Positions 28,412 through 37,776 of a DNA stretch of 64,000 nucleotides are shown here, in pieces (position 1 is the stretch's first letter; every line of letters begins with the position of its first letter). Both the position numbers and the translations under genes were made by a program. The notes beneath the pieces were generated by a model. That model was given only the letters and a program-made list of their open reading frames with translations. It was not told where the DNA came from and made no database searches. The stretch comes from an uncultured Bacteroidales bacterium (GTDB taxonomy: Bacteria > Bacteroidota > Bacteroidia > Bacteroidales > Muribaculaceae), in contig CAMWPM010000002.1 in NCBI GenBank assembly GCA_947176235.1, positions 30,590-94,589 on the forward strand, given 5' to 3'.

Positions 28412-29272
28412 ATGAGACAACTTAAGATAACGAAATCAATTACCAACCGTGAAAGTGCTTCCCTCGACAAATACCTCCAGGAGATTGGACGTGAGGACCT
28501 TATCACTGTTGAAGAAGAAGTAGAACTTGCCCAGCGTATCCGCGAAGGAGATCAGGCAGCTCTCGAAAAACTTACTCGCGCCAACCTCCGTTTCGTCGTT
28601 TCCGTAGCTAAGCAGTATCAGAATCAAGGTCTTTCTCTCCCCGACCTAATCAACGAAGGAAACCTTGGTCTTATCAAAGCGGCACAGAAATTCGACGAAA
28701 CTCGTGGTTTCAAATTTATTTCCTACGCCGTTTGGTGGATCCGTCAGTCCATCCTTCAGGCGCTCGCCGAACAGTCACGTATCGTCCGACTCCCCCTCAA
28801 TCAGGTGGGATCTCTCAACAAAATATCCAAGGCGCTCTCCAAATTCGAGCAGGAAAACGAGCGCCGTCCTTCTCCCGAAGAGCTTGCCGAGACCCTCGAC
28901 GTTCCCGTAGAGAAGATCGCCGACACCCTCAAGGTTTCCGGTCGTCACATCTCCGTCGACGCCCCCTTCGTCGAAGGAGAGGATAACTCGCTCCTCGACG
29001 TCCTCACCAATGAAGACTCCCCCATGGCCGACTCCTCCCTCAATCAGGAGTCCCTCTCCAAGGAAGTTGATCGCGCTCTTCATCAGCTTCACGAGCGTGA
29101 GCGCGAGATCCTCAAGATGTTCTTTGGAATCGGATGCCAGGAGATGACCCTCGAAGAGATCGGAGCAAAATTCGACCTCACTCGCGAGCGTGTCCGTCAG
29201 ATCAAGGAAAAGGCGATCCGTCGCCTCAAAGGACAGAAGAGCCGACTGCTCAAGACCTACCTCGGTCAGTAA
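28412..29272 (+). CDS. rpoD: RNA polymerase primary sigma factor (sigma-70 family, Bacteroidetes sigma-ABfr type)
   Basis: 286 residues. It lacks the long N-terminal region 1.1 of proteobacterial RpoD, as is normal in Bacteroidetes. Region 1.2 ([16 protein letters not shown]), region 2 ([35 protein letters not shown]), region 3 and region 4 with the -33-binding helix-turn-helix ([20 protein letters not shown]) are all present. It directs transcription from the TTTG/TAnnTTTG promoters seen throughout the window. Confidence 0.96.
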   Translation: MRQLKITKSITNRESASLDKYLQEIGREDLITVEEEVELAQRIREGDQAALEKLTRANLRFVVSVAKQYQNQGLSLPDLINEGNLGLIKAAQKFDETRGFKFISYAVWWIRQSILQALAEQSRIVRLPLNQVGSLNKISKALSKFEQENERRPSPEELAETLDVPVEKIADTLKVSGRHISVDAPFVEGEDNSLLDVLTNEDSPMADSSLNQESLSKEVDRALHQLHEREREILKMFFGIGCQEMTLEEIGAKFDLTRERVRQIKEKAIRRLKGQKSRLLKTYLGQ

Positions 29273-29331
29273 GCGCTCTTAATATTGGCGAAAGCCCGGT
29301 CCACCTCACATCACACCATTTCAGGCCTAAC

Positions 29332-31443
29332 ATGCCACGCCGACCAATCAGGATTCTTGTAGCCCTACTTGCCGTCATCGCTTTATCGTGGCAGCAGGCA
29401 GATGCTCAGCGTGCAGCATCGCGACCCACCGGTCGCACCGGCTCCTCTCGCTCATCCTCTGGTTCCCGATCCTCATCCTCTTCTCAGTCATCCTCAACCT
29501 CAACCCCCAAGATTGAGATCGGACCCTCCTACGCCTGGAAAATAGTCCCGCCCCTCGGGCTACGCGAACCGGCTACCATCGACACGCTCTACCTCAACTA
29601 CGCCCGGCAGTCAGTCCCCTCATTCTCTTCCCCCGCCTACGCCACCACCGGCAACCTCGGAGGTCCCGGGCAGACTATGATTTGGATGGATCGTGAGCCG
29701 ATGAACTCATTCTTTTTCTCCGACGCCGTCCGTCAGTGGATTCCATCTCTTTCCACCATGCGGTTCTACAACACCCGCGTCCCGATGACCCTCCTTAGCT
29801 ACAACACCGGAGGCTCACGCATCAACACACAGGACCGTCTCTCCGCCACCTTCTCTGGCAACATCAACGCCCGTGCACAGGTTGGCGCCATGCTTGACTA
29901 TCTCTACTCCAAAGGCTCCTACGACAAGCAGGCTGCCAAGGACATAATTGCCGGAGCATCAGGATCCTATATGGGCGATCACATCGAATTTCAGGGATTT
30001 CTCACCCACTACGACGTCCTTTTCAAGGAGAACGGCGGTATCACCGACGATCTCTACATCACTGACCCCGCCCAGCTTCAGGGTGGTAACGGAACGATTG
30101 ACTCAAAGTCCATACCTGTCAATCTCGCCAACGCCCATTCCCGCGTAAAGGACCTGAATCTCTACCTCAACACCCGCTACAAACTCGGATTTTGGCGCGA
30201 GGAATCCCCATCCGACACCATCCCCCTCGACGAAGTCCCCGACTCCCTCCGCATTCAGCGCTTCGTCCCCGTTTCAGCAGTCACCTGGACGTTCGACCTC
30301 CACAACGGCTCCCACATGTTCCGCAACGATCCCTCCTCCGCCGATAAGACCGACTTCTTCCGCAATTCCTACATCACCACAGGAAAGATGGAGGATCTTA
30401 TGCACTACACCTCCGTCCGCAACACCGTCGGGCTCTCCCTCCTCGAAGGCTTCAACAAATACGCTCAGGCTGGTCTTTCTGCTTACATCGCCCACGAGTA
30501 CCACCGCATCACCCAGACCACCGACACCATCCTCCGCATCCCCCCCGACGAGCGACCCGAAGGTCTCACCCCCTACGACGGCACACTCCCCGCCCATCGC
30601 GGTTCCGAGAATGGTCTGTTTATCGGCGCACAGCTTGTCCGCGCACAGGGACGCATCCTCAACTATGATGCCACGGCTGAGCTGGGTCTCACCTCCCGTT
30701 GGGCTGGCGACGTGAAGATCGACGGCAACGTCTACACCCGCTTCCGCCTCGGACGCGACTCCGTTTCCGTTCGTGCTTATGCCCGATTCCGCAATCAGGC
30801 TGCACCCTACCTGATGGACAACTACATCTCCAACCACTTCATCTGGCACAACAGCTTCTCCAAGACCCGCCGTCTCCGACTCGGTGGTGAGATTTCCGTC
30901 CCCTTCACCCGCACACGCCTCAGCGCAGCCGTGGAGAACGTCCAGAATCTCATCTACTTCAACGAGGACTGTCTCCCGGTCCAGCACGGCGGCAACGTTC
31001 AGATCGTCAGCGCCACCCTTCGTCAGGACCTCGCATGGCGCGCCCTTCACTGGGACAACATTGTCATCTTCCAGAAGTCAAGCAACTCCGACGTTATCCC
31101 CCTCCCATCCCTCGCCGTCAACTCCAACCTCTACGTCACCTTCAAGGTAGCCCGCGTCCTCTCCGTCCAGCTTGGAGTCAACTGCGACTGGTACTCCCGC
31201 TACTACGGCGTCGATTATCAGCCCGCCACCATGACATTCTACAACCAGCGTTCCGTCAAGGTCGGCAACTATCCCTTCATGAACGCCTACGCCAACTTCC
31301 GCCTCTCCAAGACTCGCTTCTTCGTAATGATGTCCCATGTCAATCAAGGCGTTATCGGTGGCGACGACTATTTCTCCATTCCCCACTACCCGCTTAATCC
31401 CCGGCGCTTCCAGATGGGACTCTCCATCGACTTTGCCAACTGA
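29332..31443 (+). CDS. Putative outer-membrane porin (PF14121-like) with Ser/Arg-rich N-terminal linker
   Basis: 703 residues from ATG 29332; an in-frame ATG inside rpoD is rejected because the signal peptide (IRILVALLAVIALSWQQADA) begins here. After cleavage comes a low-complexity stretch rich in Ser, Arg, Thr and Gly (mature residues about 1-35), then a long beta-strand-rich barrel ending in a Phe-containing strand (FQMGLSIDFAN), typical for outer-membrane insertion. The family resemblance (Porin_10) is from memory. It is 59 bases after rpoD and 11 before the solute-binding protein gene. Confidence 0.8.
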   Translation: MPRRPIRILVALLAVIALSWQQADAQRAASRPTGRTGSSRSSSGSRSSSSSQSSSTSTPKIEIGPSYAWKIVPPLGLREPATIDTLYLNYARQSVPSFSSPAYATTGNLGGPGQTMIWMDREPMNSFFFSDAVRQWIPSLSTMRFYNTRVPMTLLSYNTGGSRINTQDRLSATFSGNINARAQVGAMLDYLYSKGSYDKQAAKDIIAGASGSYMGDHIEFQGFLTHYDVLFKENGGITDDLYITDPAQLQGGNGTIDSKSIPVNLANAHSRVKDLNLYLNTRYKLGFWREESPSDTIPLDEVPDSLRIQRFVPVSAVTWTFDLHNGSHMFRNDPSSADKTDFFRNSYITTGKMEDLMHYTSVRNTVGLSLLEGFNKYAQAGLSAYIAHEYHRITQTTDTILRIPPDERPEGLTPYDGTLPAHRGSENGLFIGAQLVRAQGRILNYDATAELGLTSRWAGDVKIDGNVYTRFRLGRDSVSVRAYARFRNQAAPYLMDNYISNHFIWHNSFSKTRRLRLGGEISVPFTRTRLSAAVENVQNLIYFNEDCLPVQHGGNVQIVSATLRQDLAWRALHWDNIVIFQKSSNSDVIPLPSLAVNSNLYVTFKVARVLSVQLGVNCDWYSRYYGVDYQPATMTFYNQRSVKVGNYPFMNAYANFRLSKTRFFVMMSHVNQGVIGGDDYFSIPHYPLNPRRFQMGLSIDFAN

Positions 31444-31454
31444 TTCCCGCCACC

Positions 31455-32279
31455 ATGCGCCCGCTTAAGCCCGTTCCCCGCTCCCGCCTCTCCCTCTACA
31501 TCCTTCTCCTTGTCCTGACGCTCATCACCATCTTCTTCGTCCGTCAGTGCACCACACCCCGCCCCGCCCCACTCGCCGACCGTCGCGCCGGAGGCGACAC
31601 CCTCAACGTAGCCATCGAACTCTCCCCCATGACCCTCTCCGTCAGCTCCGACACCCTCTCCGGCTTCAGCTACGACCTCATGCGCGCCATCGCTGCCATC
31701 CATCATCGCCCCGTTGTGTTCAACGGCTTCACAAATCTCCCCCGCACCATGCAGCGCCTCCTTGATGGTCGCTACGATATTGTCATCGCCGACATGCCCG
31801 TCACCTCCACCACGCGCCGCGACTACCTTTTCACCGATCCCATCTACCTCGACCGCGCAGTCCTTGTTCAGCTCCCCGACTCCACCGGCATTCTCCCAAT
31901 CCCCGGACAGCAGGCACTCGCCCGACGCGAAGTCTGGGTTCCCGCAGGAACTCCCCTCACACGCCGCCTCCACGCACTCGGACGTGAGATCGGCGATACC
32001 ATCTACGTCCATGAGGATCCCGACTATTCCGAGGAACAACTTATCATGCTGACAGCCGTCGGCGAACTTCCCTGCGCCGTCGTCAACTCCCGCGTCGCCC
32101 GACAGCTTGCCCGCGAATACCCCCGTCTCGACCTCTCCGTCGAGATCTCCTTCAACCAGTTCAAGGCATGGGCGCTCGCACCCCGCGACTCCGCCCTCAC
32201 CGACACCCTCAACTCCTGGCTTGCCGCCTTCCGCACCACCCCCGCCTACGCCCGCCTCTCCAGCCGCTACTCCCTCTGA
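31455..32279 (+). CDS. Extracellular solute-binding protein family 3-like (MltF N-domain-like), membrane-anchored
   Basis: 274 residues. An N-terminal basic stretch and hydrophobic helix (LSLYILLLVLTLITIFFV) anchor it or act as a signal. The cysteine at VRQC does not make a good lipobox. The rest matches bacterial type 3 solute-binding domains (LNVAIELSPMTLS; GFSYDLMRAIA; DGRYDIVIADMPVT; RDYLFTDPIY). In MltF this domain precedes a lytic transglycosylase domain; here none follows. Function could be ligand sensing or amino-acid binding. Very C-rich coding strand. Probably translated from the porin mRNA. Confidence 0.75.
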   Translation: MRPLKPVPRSRLSLYILLLVLTLITIFFVRQCTTPRPAPLADRRAGGDTLNVAIELSPMTLSVSSDTLSGFSYDLMRAIAAIHHRPVVFNGFTNLPRTMQRLLDGRYDIVIADMPVTSTTRRDYLFTDPIYLDRAVLVQLPDSTGILPIPGQQALARREVWVPAGTPLTRRLHALGREIGDTIYVHEDPDYSEEQLIMLTAVGELPCAVVNSRVARQLAREYPRLDLSVEISFNQFKAWALAPRDSALTDTLNSWLAAFRTTPAYARLSSRYSL

Positions 32280-32332
32280 TCCCCTTTGTTCCCTATCTTT
32301 TGCCATGTTACTCTGCGCATTAGCGAGCGTCA

Positions 32333-32444
32333 GGGGTGTCATCACCCCAAGTCACTTGTGCCGGAGGCACAACCCCCTTGTTAACCGCGGGCAGTAATGC
32401 CCGTGGTAATAGTCCCACATACATCCCCAGCCCCTGCGGGGCTG
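32333..32444 (+). repeat. Cluster of four short perfect or near-perfect hairpins
   Basis: Four inverted repeats in 112 bases: 32333-32338/32343-32348, 32356-32362/32366-32372, 32385-32393/32398-32406 (one G-U) and 32428-32434/32438-32444, with loops of 3-4 bases. They include GTGCC/GGCAC and CAGCCCC/GGGGCTG stems. This resembles the REP-like intergenic palindromes of Bacteroidetes genomes. No coding potential. Confidence 0.75.
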
Positions 32445-32462
32445 CACCATCACTCCCTGCGC

Positions 32463-32490
32463 AAGTCCTAACTCATAACTTCTAATTCTA
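32463..32490 (+). repeat. Degenerate heptamer array, four units
   Basis: Units AAGTCCT, AACTCAT, AACTTCT and AATTCTA follow the phase of the AACTCCT arrays elsewhere. They end four bases before the -33 box of the next gene. Confidence 0.55.
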
Positions 32491-32493
32491 AAA

Positions 32494-32525
32494 TTTGCGC
32501 ATATCGTACCTAACCACTATCTTTG
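32494..32525 (+). promoter_or_regulatory. Promoter of the small beta-barrel protein gene
   Basis: TTTG at 32494-32497 and TATCTTTG at 32518-32525, 23 bases from TTG to TA. Start near 32529, which rules out the upstream in-frame start at 32495. Confidence 0.75.
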
Positions 32526-32575
32526 CCATTACCAAAACATTTTTATACTCTAACAAATCAATTTCATTTATCACT

Positions 32576-33253
32576 ATGAGAAAACGTTATCTCATTTCCG
32601 CACTCCTCGCAGTCGCAGCCGCACTGCCATCTCTCGCTCAATCCACCATTTTTTCCAACCCCTCCAACCGCGCCTACTTCGGTGTCCGTGCCGGCGTTGA
32701 CATCACATCCCCTGGCGCCATCACCATCGAGGATGTTAGTCTTGACGTATTCAAAAACGGCGCAGGCTTTGAATTTGGCGGAATCTACAACATCCCCATC
32801 GTTGCCAACTTCTACATCGAGCCCGGACTCAAACTCTTCTTCTCCAACTATTCCATCAAGGACGATTTCGTCCACGCTATGGAGGATGACATCATCTACG
32901 ACGCCATGTCCATCCACAAGTTCGGAATGCGCGTACCCGTCTTGGCTGGCTACCACTTCGATTTCACCCCCGACATCCGCGTCTCCATCTTCACAGGTCC
33001 CGAATTGCAGATCGGATTCAAAGGCGATCTCACAATTAAAAGCGGCAACTCCGAAAACTCAAGCAGCATCTTCGGCGACGACGGCGTCATGAGCCGCTTC
33101 AACCTTCTTTGGGGCATCGGAGCCGGCGTTGAATGGCGTCACATCTGCTTCAACGTCAACGGAGGCATCGGCATAATCAACACCCTCCGCGACTCCGGAC
33201 CCGTCACCCTCCGCGAAAACCACCTCACCCTCTCCCTCGGCTACAACTTCTAA
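32576..33253 (+). CDS. Outer-membrane beta-barrel protein, PorT/OMP_b-brl type
   Basis: 225 residues with a signal peptide (RKRYLISALLAVAAALPSLA). The mature protein has about eight amphipathic strands and ends in LTLSLGYNF, with a C-terminal Phe as expected for BAM-dependent barrels. It probably sits in the outer membrane. No enzymatic motif; function unknown. It has its own promoter and a hairpin terminator, so it is monocistronic. Confidence 0.82.
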   Translation: MRKRYLISALLAVAAALPSLAQSTIFSNPSNRAYFGVRAGVDITSPGAITIEDVSLDVFKNGAGFEFGGIYNIPIVANFYIEPGLKLFFSNYSIKDDFVHAMEDDIIYDAMSIHKFGMRVPVLAGYHFDFTPDIRVSIFTGPELQIGFKGDLTIKSGNSENSSSIFGDDGVMSRFNLLWGIGAGVEWRHICFNVNGGIGIINTLRDSGPVTLRENHLTLSLGYNF

Positions 33254-33291
33254 TCCCTAATCTCCCCGCACTTTACAGGATATAAGATAAT

Positions 33292-33325
33292 CATCCCGGG
33301 CATTCACGCCCGGGATGCCTTCTTT
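33292..33325 (+). terminator. Hairpin terminator after the beta-barrel gene
   Basis: A 10-pair stem CATCCCGGGC (33292-33301) with GCCCGGGATG (33308-33317), then a weak, interrupted T run. Confidence 0.6.
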
Positions 33326-33428
33326 CATAATCTTATAAATATCATTAATTGAGTATCGTGTATTGTGTTATCGCCTCTGGCGATTAGCCCTGCTAAGAAT
33401 TCTGCATCCGTGCATTATGAATTCCATT

Positions 33429-33697
33429 TCCTCCTGTCCCTCCTGCAAAACTCCTATCCATTTGTCTAAAATTCCCCAACTCTCAGTCATCAAACTTTTT
33501 TCTCTGCGCCCTCAGCTCCACTGCGTGAGATTTTTCCACCAGAATCCTCCTGTTTCTCCTGTGCTCCTGTCTTTTAACCATTAAATACCAGCGTATTATC
33601 ACTCCTGACTCAAAATCTCTCTGCGTTCTCTGCGCCTCTGCGTGAGTCCACTCCCTTCCCCATCAATTGTGAATTTTGCATTGTGCATTGTGAATTC
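33429..33697 (+). repeat. Degenerate tandem duplication of non-coding repeat DNA
   Basis: Two diverged copies of a ~116-base unit, each holding a TCCTCCTGTnnCTCCTG block (about 33429 and 33545) and a CTCTGCG...CTGCGTGAG block (33502-33529 and 33619-33645). They are followed by nested TTGTGAATT/GCATTGTG repeats at 33667-33696. No frame with coding features lies between 33326 and 33708. Confidence 0.6.
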
Positions 33698-33708
33698 CCC
33701 TACCTCTC

Positions 33709-34488
33709 TCATTCCGGCTCCTTCGAAGCATTATGTATCACATAATCCTTCACCTCCTGGAACAGACGCGTCGCAAACACAAACTCATTCAGCGCCTCAT
33801 TAGCCGTCGTGAAAATCTTACGCTTATCACCCACCCATTCACGGTAACCCTTGTTAATAAACACAATATTCTCCCCGATGCCCAGCACCGAATTCATGTC
33901 ATGCGTGTTGATGATCGTCGTCATGTTATACTCATGCGTGATGTCGCTAAGCAGCTCATCAATCAGAATCGACGTCTTCGGATCCAGACCCGAGTTCGGC
34001 TCATCGCAGAAAAGATACTTCGGATTCAGAGCGATCGCACGCGCTATAGCCACACGCTTCTGCATGCCGCCCGAGATCTCGTTGGGGTACTTATCCGAAG
34101 CACCCTCCAGATTCACACGCTTCAGGCAGAAATGCGCGCGGTCCAGCATTTCATCGTATGGCGAGTCGCTGAACATCGTCAGCGGGAACATCACATTGCC
34201 AAGCACCGTCTCCGAGTCAAACAGCGCCGACCCCTGGAAAAGCATACCGATCTCCTTTCTCAGAGCTTTCTGCGCCTTGATGTCCATCGACACGATGTCA
34301 CGCCCGTCAAATAGTATCTGACCCGAGTCAGGCTTCAGCAGACCCACCAGCGACTTCATCAGCACTGTTTTGCCCGAGCCGCTCTGACCGATGATTAGAT
34401 TAGTCTTGCCTGTATAAAAAGTAGCCGACACGTCATGCAGAATCGTGCGACCGTCAAACGACTTCGTGATATCCTTTACCTCGATCAT
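33709..34488 (-). CDS. mlaF: ABC transporter ATP-binding protein, MlaF type
   Basis: 259 residues. Walker A is GQSGSGKTV (34-42), the signature is ISGGMQKR (138-145) and Walker B is YLFCDEP. These match MlaF, the ATPase that drives phospholipid traffic between inner and outer membranes. Its ATG overlaps the mlaE stop by four bases (ATGA), so the two are translationally coupled. No mlaD/MCE-domain gene follows; instead there is repeat DNA. Confidence 0.88.
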   Translation of the reverse strand: MIEVKDITKSFDGRTILHDVSATFYTGKTNLIIGQSGSGKTVLMKSLVGLLKPDSGQILFDGRDIVSMDIKAQKALRKEIGMLFQGSALFDSETVLGNVMFPLTMFSDSPYDEMLDRAHFCLKRVNLEGASDKYPNEISGGMQKRVAIARAIALNPKYLFCDEPNSGLDPKTSILIDELLSDITHEYNMTTIINTHDMNSVLGIGENIVFINKGYREWVGDKRKIFTTANEALNEFVFATRLFQEVKDYVIHNASKEPE

Positions 34489-35234
34489 TGCAGCAGGATT
34501 TTTGTGAGTAACACATCAAATAGCAGAATCAGGATCGACGACGTCACCACCGACTGCGTCGACGCACGACCCACCTCAAGCGAGCCGCCCTTCACGTTGT
34601 ACCCGAAGTACGACGACACCGACGCTATGATAAACGCGAAAAACAGACACTTGATCAGACCGTACCATACGTACCACGGGATAAACAGCGCCTGGAGTCC
34701 GTACACGTAGCGCGACACCGAGATCACATCCGTGAACATCGCCACCAGCAGTCCGCCCAGCATCGACGTCCCCATGCAGAATATCGTCAGCACCGGCATA
34801 AACGCCACAAACGCCACAAGCTTCGGAAGCACGAGGAATTGAGCCGAATTCACGCCCATTATCTCCAGCGCGTCAATCTGCTCCGTCACTCGCATCGTCC
34901 CTATTTCACTCGCAATGTTCGATCCCACCTTGCCGGCGAGAATCAGGCATAGAATCGAATTCGAGAACTCCAGCAGCACGATGTCACGCGCTGCCAGACC
35001 AACGGCGTATGCCGGCAGAAGTGGCGAGTCCGTGTTGAGTTTCATCTGAATCGTGATCACCGCACCAATGAAAAGTGATATGATGATCACAAGCGGAATC
35101 GAGTCAACGCCAAGCTTATATATCTCGGTGAACGTACGTTTCACGAATATTCTCCAGCGTTCCGGCACCGAAAACGCCCTGTTCATGAACATGCAGTAGC
35201 GACCCACGCTACGAAGCGAGTTTACTATTATCAT
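34485..35234 (-). CDS. mlaE: ABC transporter permease, MlaE type
   Basis: 249 residues, the normal MlaE length, with about five membrane helices. The conserved region is ASEIGTMRVTEQIDALEIMG near residue 128, characteristic of MlaE. It forms the inner-membrane part of the phospholipid (Mla) transporter with MlaF. A -7 box TACCTTTG at 35268-35261 lies before it. Confidence 0.9.
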   Translation of the reverse strand: MIIVNSLRSVGRYCMFMNRAFSVPERWRIFVKRTFTEIYKLGVDSIPLVIIISLFIGAVITIQMKLNTDSPLLPAYAVGLAARDIVLLEFSNSILCLILAGKVGSNIASEIGTMRVTEQIDALEIMGVNSAQFLVLPKLVAFVAFMPVLTIFCMGTSMLGGLLVAMFTDVISVSRYVYGLQALFIPWYVWYGLIKCLFFAFIIASVSSYFGYNVKGGSLEVGRASTQSVVTSSILILLFDVLLTKILLQ

Positions 35235-35260
35235 TTTCTGTCTTTCGGATGTACTTTAGG

Positions 35261-35268
35261 CAAAGGTA
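35261..35268 (-). promoter_or_regulatory. -7 box TACCTTTG of mlaEF
   Basis: Minus strand TACCTTTG with a leader of about 23 bases before the mlaE ATG; no clear -33 box. The divergent gene udk begins at 35414. Confidence 0.5.
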
Positions 35269-35413
35269 ACGCTTTTTTCTTTATCATATCGGTTTTTTTT
35301 ACTAATTTCGTCGCTTGTTAAAGGCGTATTGTCCCTTTTTTCTAATTATTTCAGCCGGAAGGCCAATTTCTTTATTCCTTCCCGGTCTACTAATTGATTA
35401 ATCACTGCCGTCT

Positions 35414-36046
35414 ATGTTAACGATAGCTATTGCCGGTGGCACCGGCTCCGGTAAGACCACCGTGGTCAACAGGATCATCGACAGCTTCAAGGCTGGCGAA
35501 GTAGCCGTACTGCCTCAGGACAACTACTACCGCGATCTCAGCCATCTCCCTATGGAAGAGCGCTCTAAGGTCAACTTCGACGAGCCCGCAGCCATCGAGT
35601 GGTCCCTTCTCAACGCCCATCTACGCCGCCTCAAGGAAGGCTTCCCGATCGAGATGCCCACCTACAGCTATCTCACATGCACCCGGCAGCCCGAGACTAT
35701 CCTTGTCGAGCCGCGCGACGTCGTGATCATCGAAGGAATCCTCGTACTCACCGACCCCGAGCTGCGTGAGCTTGTCGACATAAAATGCTTCGTCGACGCC
35801 GATGCCGACGACCGCCTTATCCGCGTCATCTCCCGCGACTGCATCGAGCGCGGACGCACACCCCAGATGGTCATCGACCGCTACGAGCGCGTCCTGAAGC
35901 CCATGCACTGCCAGCACATCGAACCCTCAAAGCGATTCGCCGACCTCATCATCCCGCAGGGAGGCACCAACAAAGTGGCTATAGGTCTCCTCACCGACTT
36001 CATCGACGCACGCCTCACGCGCGCCGCACGCACCGACCGACCCTGA
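35414..36046 (+). CDS. udk: Uridine kinase
   Basis: 210 residues. It phosphorylates uridine and cytidine for pyrimidine salvage. The P-loop is GGTGSGKTT (8-16). QDNYYRD and [10 protein letters not shown] are hallmark segments of uridine kinases, and EGILVL is the Walker B-like region. First gene of a tight plus-strand group (udk, lptB, trmN6, CPBP protease; gaps of 21-28 bases). Confidence 0.95.
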   Translation: MLTIAIAGGTGSGKTTVVNRIIDSFKAGEVAVLPQDNYYRDLSHLPMEERSKVNFDEPAAIEWSLLNAHLRRLKEGFPIEMPTYSYLTCTRQPETILVEPRDVVIIEGILVLTDPELRELVDIKCFVDADADDRLIRVISRDCIERGRTPQMVIDRYERVLKPMHCQHIEPSKRFADLIIPQGGTNKVAIGLLTDFIDARLTRAARTDRP

Positions 36047-36074
36047 TCTCTCACTTTTATCCTCCCCAAGTCTA

Positions 36075-36989
36075 ATGTCAAGCAACATCGAAACCACCGA
36101 TACCCCCCTCGTCGATCCCGCCGATATTGAGGTCATAACCGACGAACCCGCACCCGCAGGCGTAATGGACCCTGACGCACCTCTTCACGATCCACAGGCG
36201 TCCACGAGTAAAGTACTCCGCACCGAGAACCTCGTAAAGAAGTACGGATCCCGCACCGTCGTCAACCACGTCTCCATCAACGTCCGTCAGGGCGAAATCG
36301 TCGGGCTCCTCGGTCCCAACGGCGCCGGAAAGACCACCACTTTCTACATGACCGTCGGACTTATCGCCCCCAACGAAGGACAGATCTACCTCGACGACCT
36401 TAACATAACCAAATACCCCGTCTACAAGCGCGCGCAGAATCGTATCGGCTATCTTGCACAGGAAGCATCCGTATTCCGAAAACTAAGCGTTGAGGACAAC
36501 ATCCGTGCCGTCCTTGAGATGACCGACAAGTCCCGCGAGCAGCAGCGCCACGACCTCGAGAGCCTCATCGCCGAATTCCGCCTCCAGAAAGTGCGCAAGA
36601 ACCTCGGCGATCAGCTGTCCGGCGGTGAGCGCCGACGCACCGAGATTGCCCGATGCCTCGCCATCGACCCCGACTTCATCATGCTCGACGAGCCATTTGC
36701 CGGCGTCGACCCGATAGCCGTTGAGGACATCCAGTACGTAGTCTACAAGCTAAAGGAGCGCAACATCGGAATCCTAATCACCGACCACAACGCACCCGAG
36801 ACGCTAAGTATCACCGACCGCGCCTACCTCCTTTTCGAAGGTAAGATTCTCTTCCAGGGCACCAGCGAGGAACTTGCCGCCAACCCCATCGTACGCGAGA
36901 AGTACCTCGGGCGCGACTTCATCTTCCACCGCAAGAACTTCGGTGACCAGCCCACGTCAGCCACCTGGACCGACGAAGAGGACAAATAA
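36075..36989 (+). CDS. lptB: LPS export ABC transporter ATP-binding protein, with acidic N-terminal extension
   Basis: 304 residues; LptB is usually about 240. The ATPase domain starts near residue 47 and has Walker [10 protein letters not shown] (80-88), [25 protein letters not shown] and FAGVDPIAV, which identify LptB. The first ~45 residues are acidic and proline-rich ([19 protein letters not shown]) and unlike the family. A short acidic tail is also added. It powers lipopolysaccharide extraction from the inner membrane. Alternative downstream starts would need a non-ATG codon or lose conserved residues. Confidence 0.92.
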   Translation: MSSNIETTDTPLVDPADIEVITDEPAPAGVMDPDAPLHDPQASTSKVLRTENLVKKYGSRTVVNHVSINVRQGEIVGLLGPNGAGKTTTFYMTVGLIAPNEGQIYLDDLNITKYPVYKRAQNRIGYLAQEASVFRKLSVEDNIRAVLEMTDKSREQQRHDLESLIAEFRLQKVRKNLGDQLSGGERRRTEIARCLAIDPDFIMLDEPFAGVDPIAVEDIQYVVYKLKERNIGILITDHNAPETLSITDRAYLLFEGKILFQGTSEELAANPIVREKYLGRDFIFHRKNFGDQPTSATWTDEEDK

Positions 36990-37010
36990 AGATTAACCCG
37001 CTATTCCCCG

Positions 37011-37748
37011 ATGGGTCGCAACTCCACGTTCCATTTCCGCCGCTTTGACGTTGAGAATCGCATCGCCGGAATGAAAGTAGGCACCGACAGTGTCCTGCTT
37101 GGAGCATGGACGCGCGTCATCCCTTCCGACCGTTTTATCCTCGACGCCGGAACAGGCTCCGGACTCCTTGCCCTCATGATCGCACAGCGCGCCAATCCGA
37201 CCGCCTCAATCACGGCGGTCGAGATCGACCCCGACGCCACCGCCGAAGCCGCCCGCAACTTCATCTCATCTCCCTGGCCCGGTATGCTCACGGCTGTTAA
37301 CGCCGACTGGAATCAGTGCGTGGCCGACATCCCGCCCGCTTCCGTCCAACTCATCATCAGCAATCCTCCATATTTCACCGAAGCACTCCGCGCCCCCGAC
37401 CCACGTCGCGCTACTGCACGGCATCAGCTGACGCTATCGTTTGAGTCCCTCATCATCTCCGCCGCCGATCTCCTCGCACCCGACGGACGCCTGTCCATGG
37501 TTTCCCCCGCAGCTGCCGAACCCGACATCACTTATCTCGCCGAGTTCCACCGACTCGCCATCTCCCGCCTCACCCGCGTCATCCCCGTCGAAGGCAAGCC
37601 TGCGGCACTCCTCCTTTGGGAACTTATCCCACGTGGCTCAGCCACCACCCCCGCCGTGATTTCCACCCTCACCCTCCGCGATTCCTCCTCACTCCCCACT
37701 CCAGCCTACGTCGACCTTACCGCCGACTACTACACTCACTTGAAATAA
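37011..37748 (+). CDS. trmN6: tRNA1(Val) adenine-37 N6-methyltransferase
   Basis: 245 residues. The N-terminal FHFRRFDV...MKVGTDSVLLGAW (7-33) is diagnostic of TrmN6/YfiC. The AdoMet site is DAGTGSGLL (45-53) and the amino-methyltransferase motif is NPPYF (118-122). It methylates A37 of tRNA(Val). It follows lptB by 21 bases. Confidence 0.93.
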   Translation: MGRNSTFHFRRFDVENRIAGMKVGTDSVLLGAWTRVIPSDRFILDAGTGSGLLALMIAQRANPTASITAVEIDPDATAEAARNFISSPWPGMLTAVNADWNQCVADIPPASVQLIISNPPYFTEALRAPDPRRATARHQLTLSFESLIISAADLLAPDGRLSMVSPAAAEPDITYLAEFHRLAISRLTRVIPVEGKPAALLLWELIPRGSATTPAVISTLTLRDSSSLPTPAYVDLTADYYTHLK

Positions 37749-37776
37749 ACCACCTCACATCATTCCACCACCCCCC

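Noticed and set aside
30274..31050. 258-codon minus-strand frame within the porin gene
   Set aside because: Antisense shadow without signal peptide, motif or promoter.
31386..32345. 319-codon minus-strand frame, very rich in Gly, Glu and Ala
   Set aside because: Antisense of the solute-binding protein gene; biased composition explained by strand skew.
33326..33708. Short frame of about 73 codons in the repeat region
   Set aside because: Made of low-complexity repeat DNA with no start context or conserved look.
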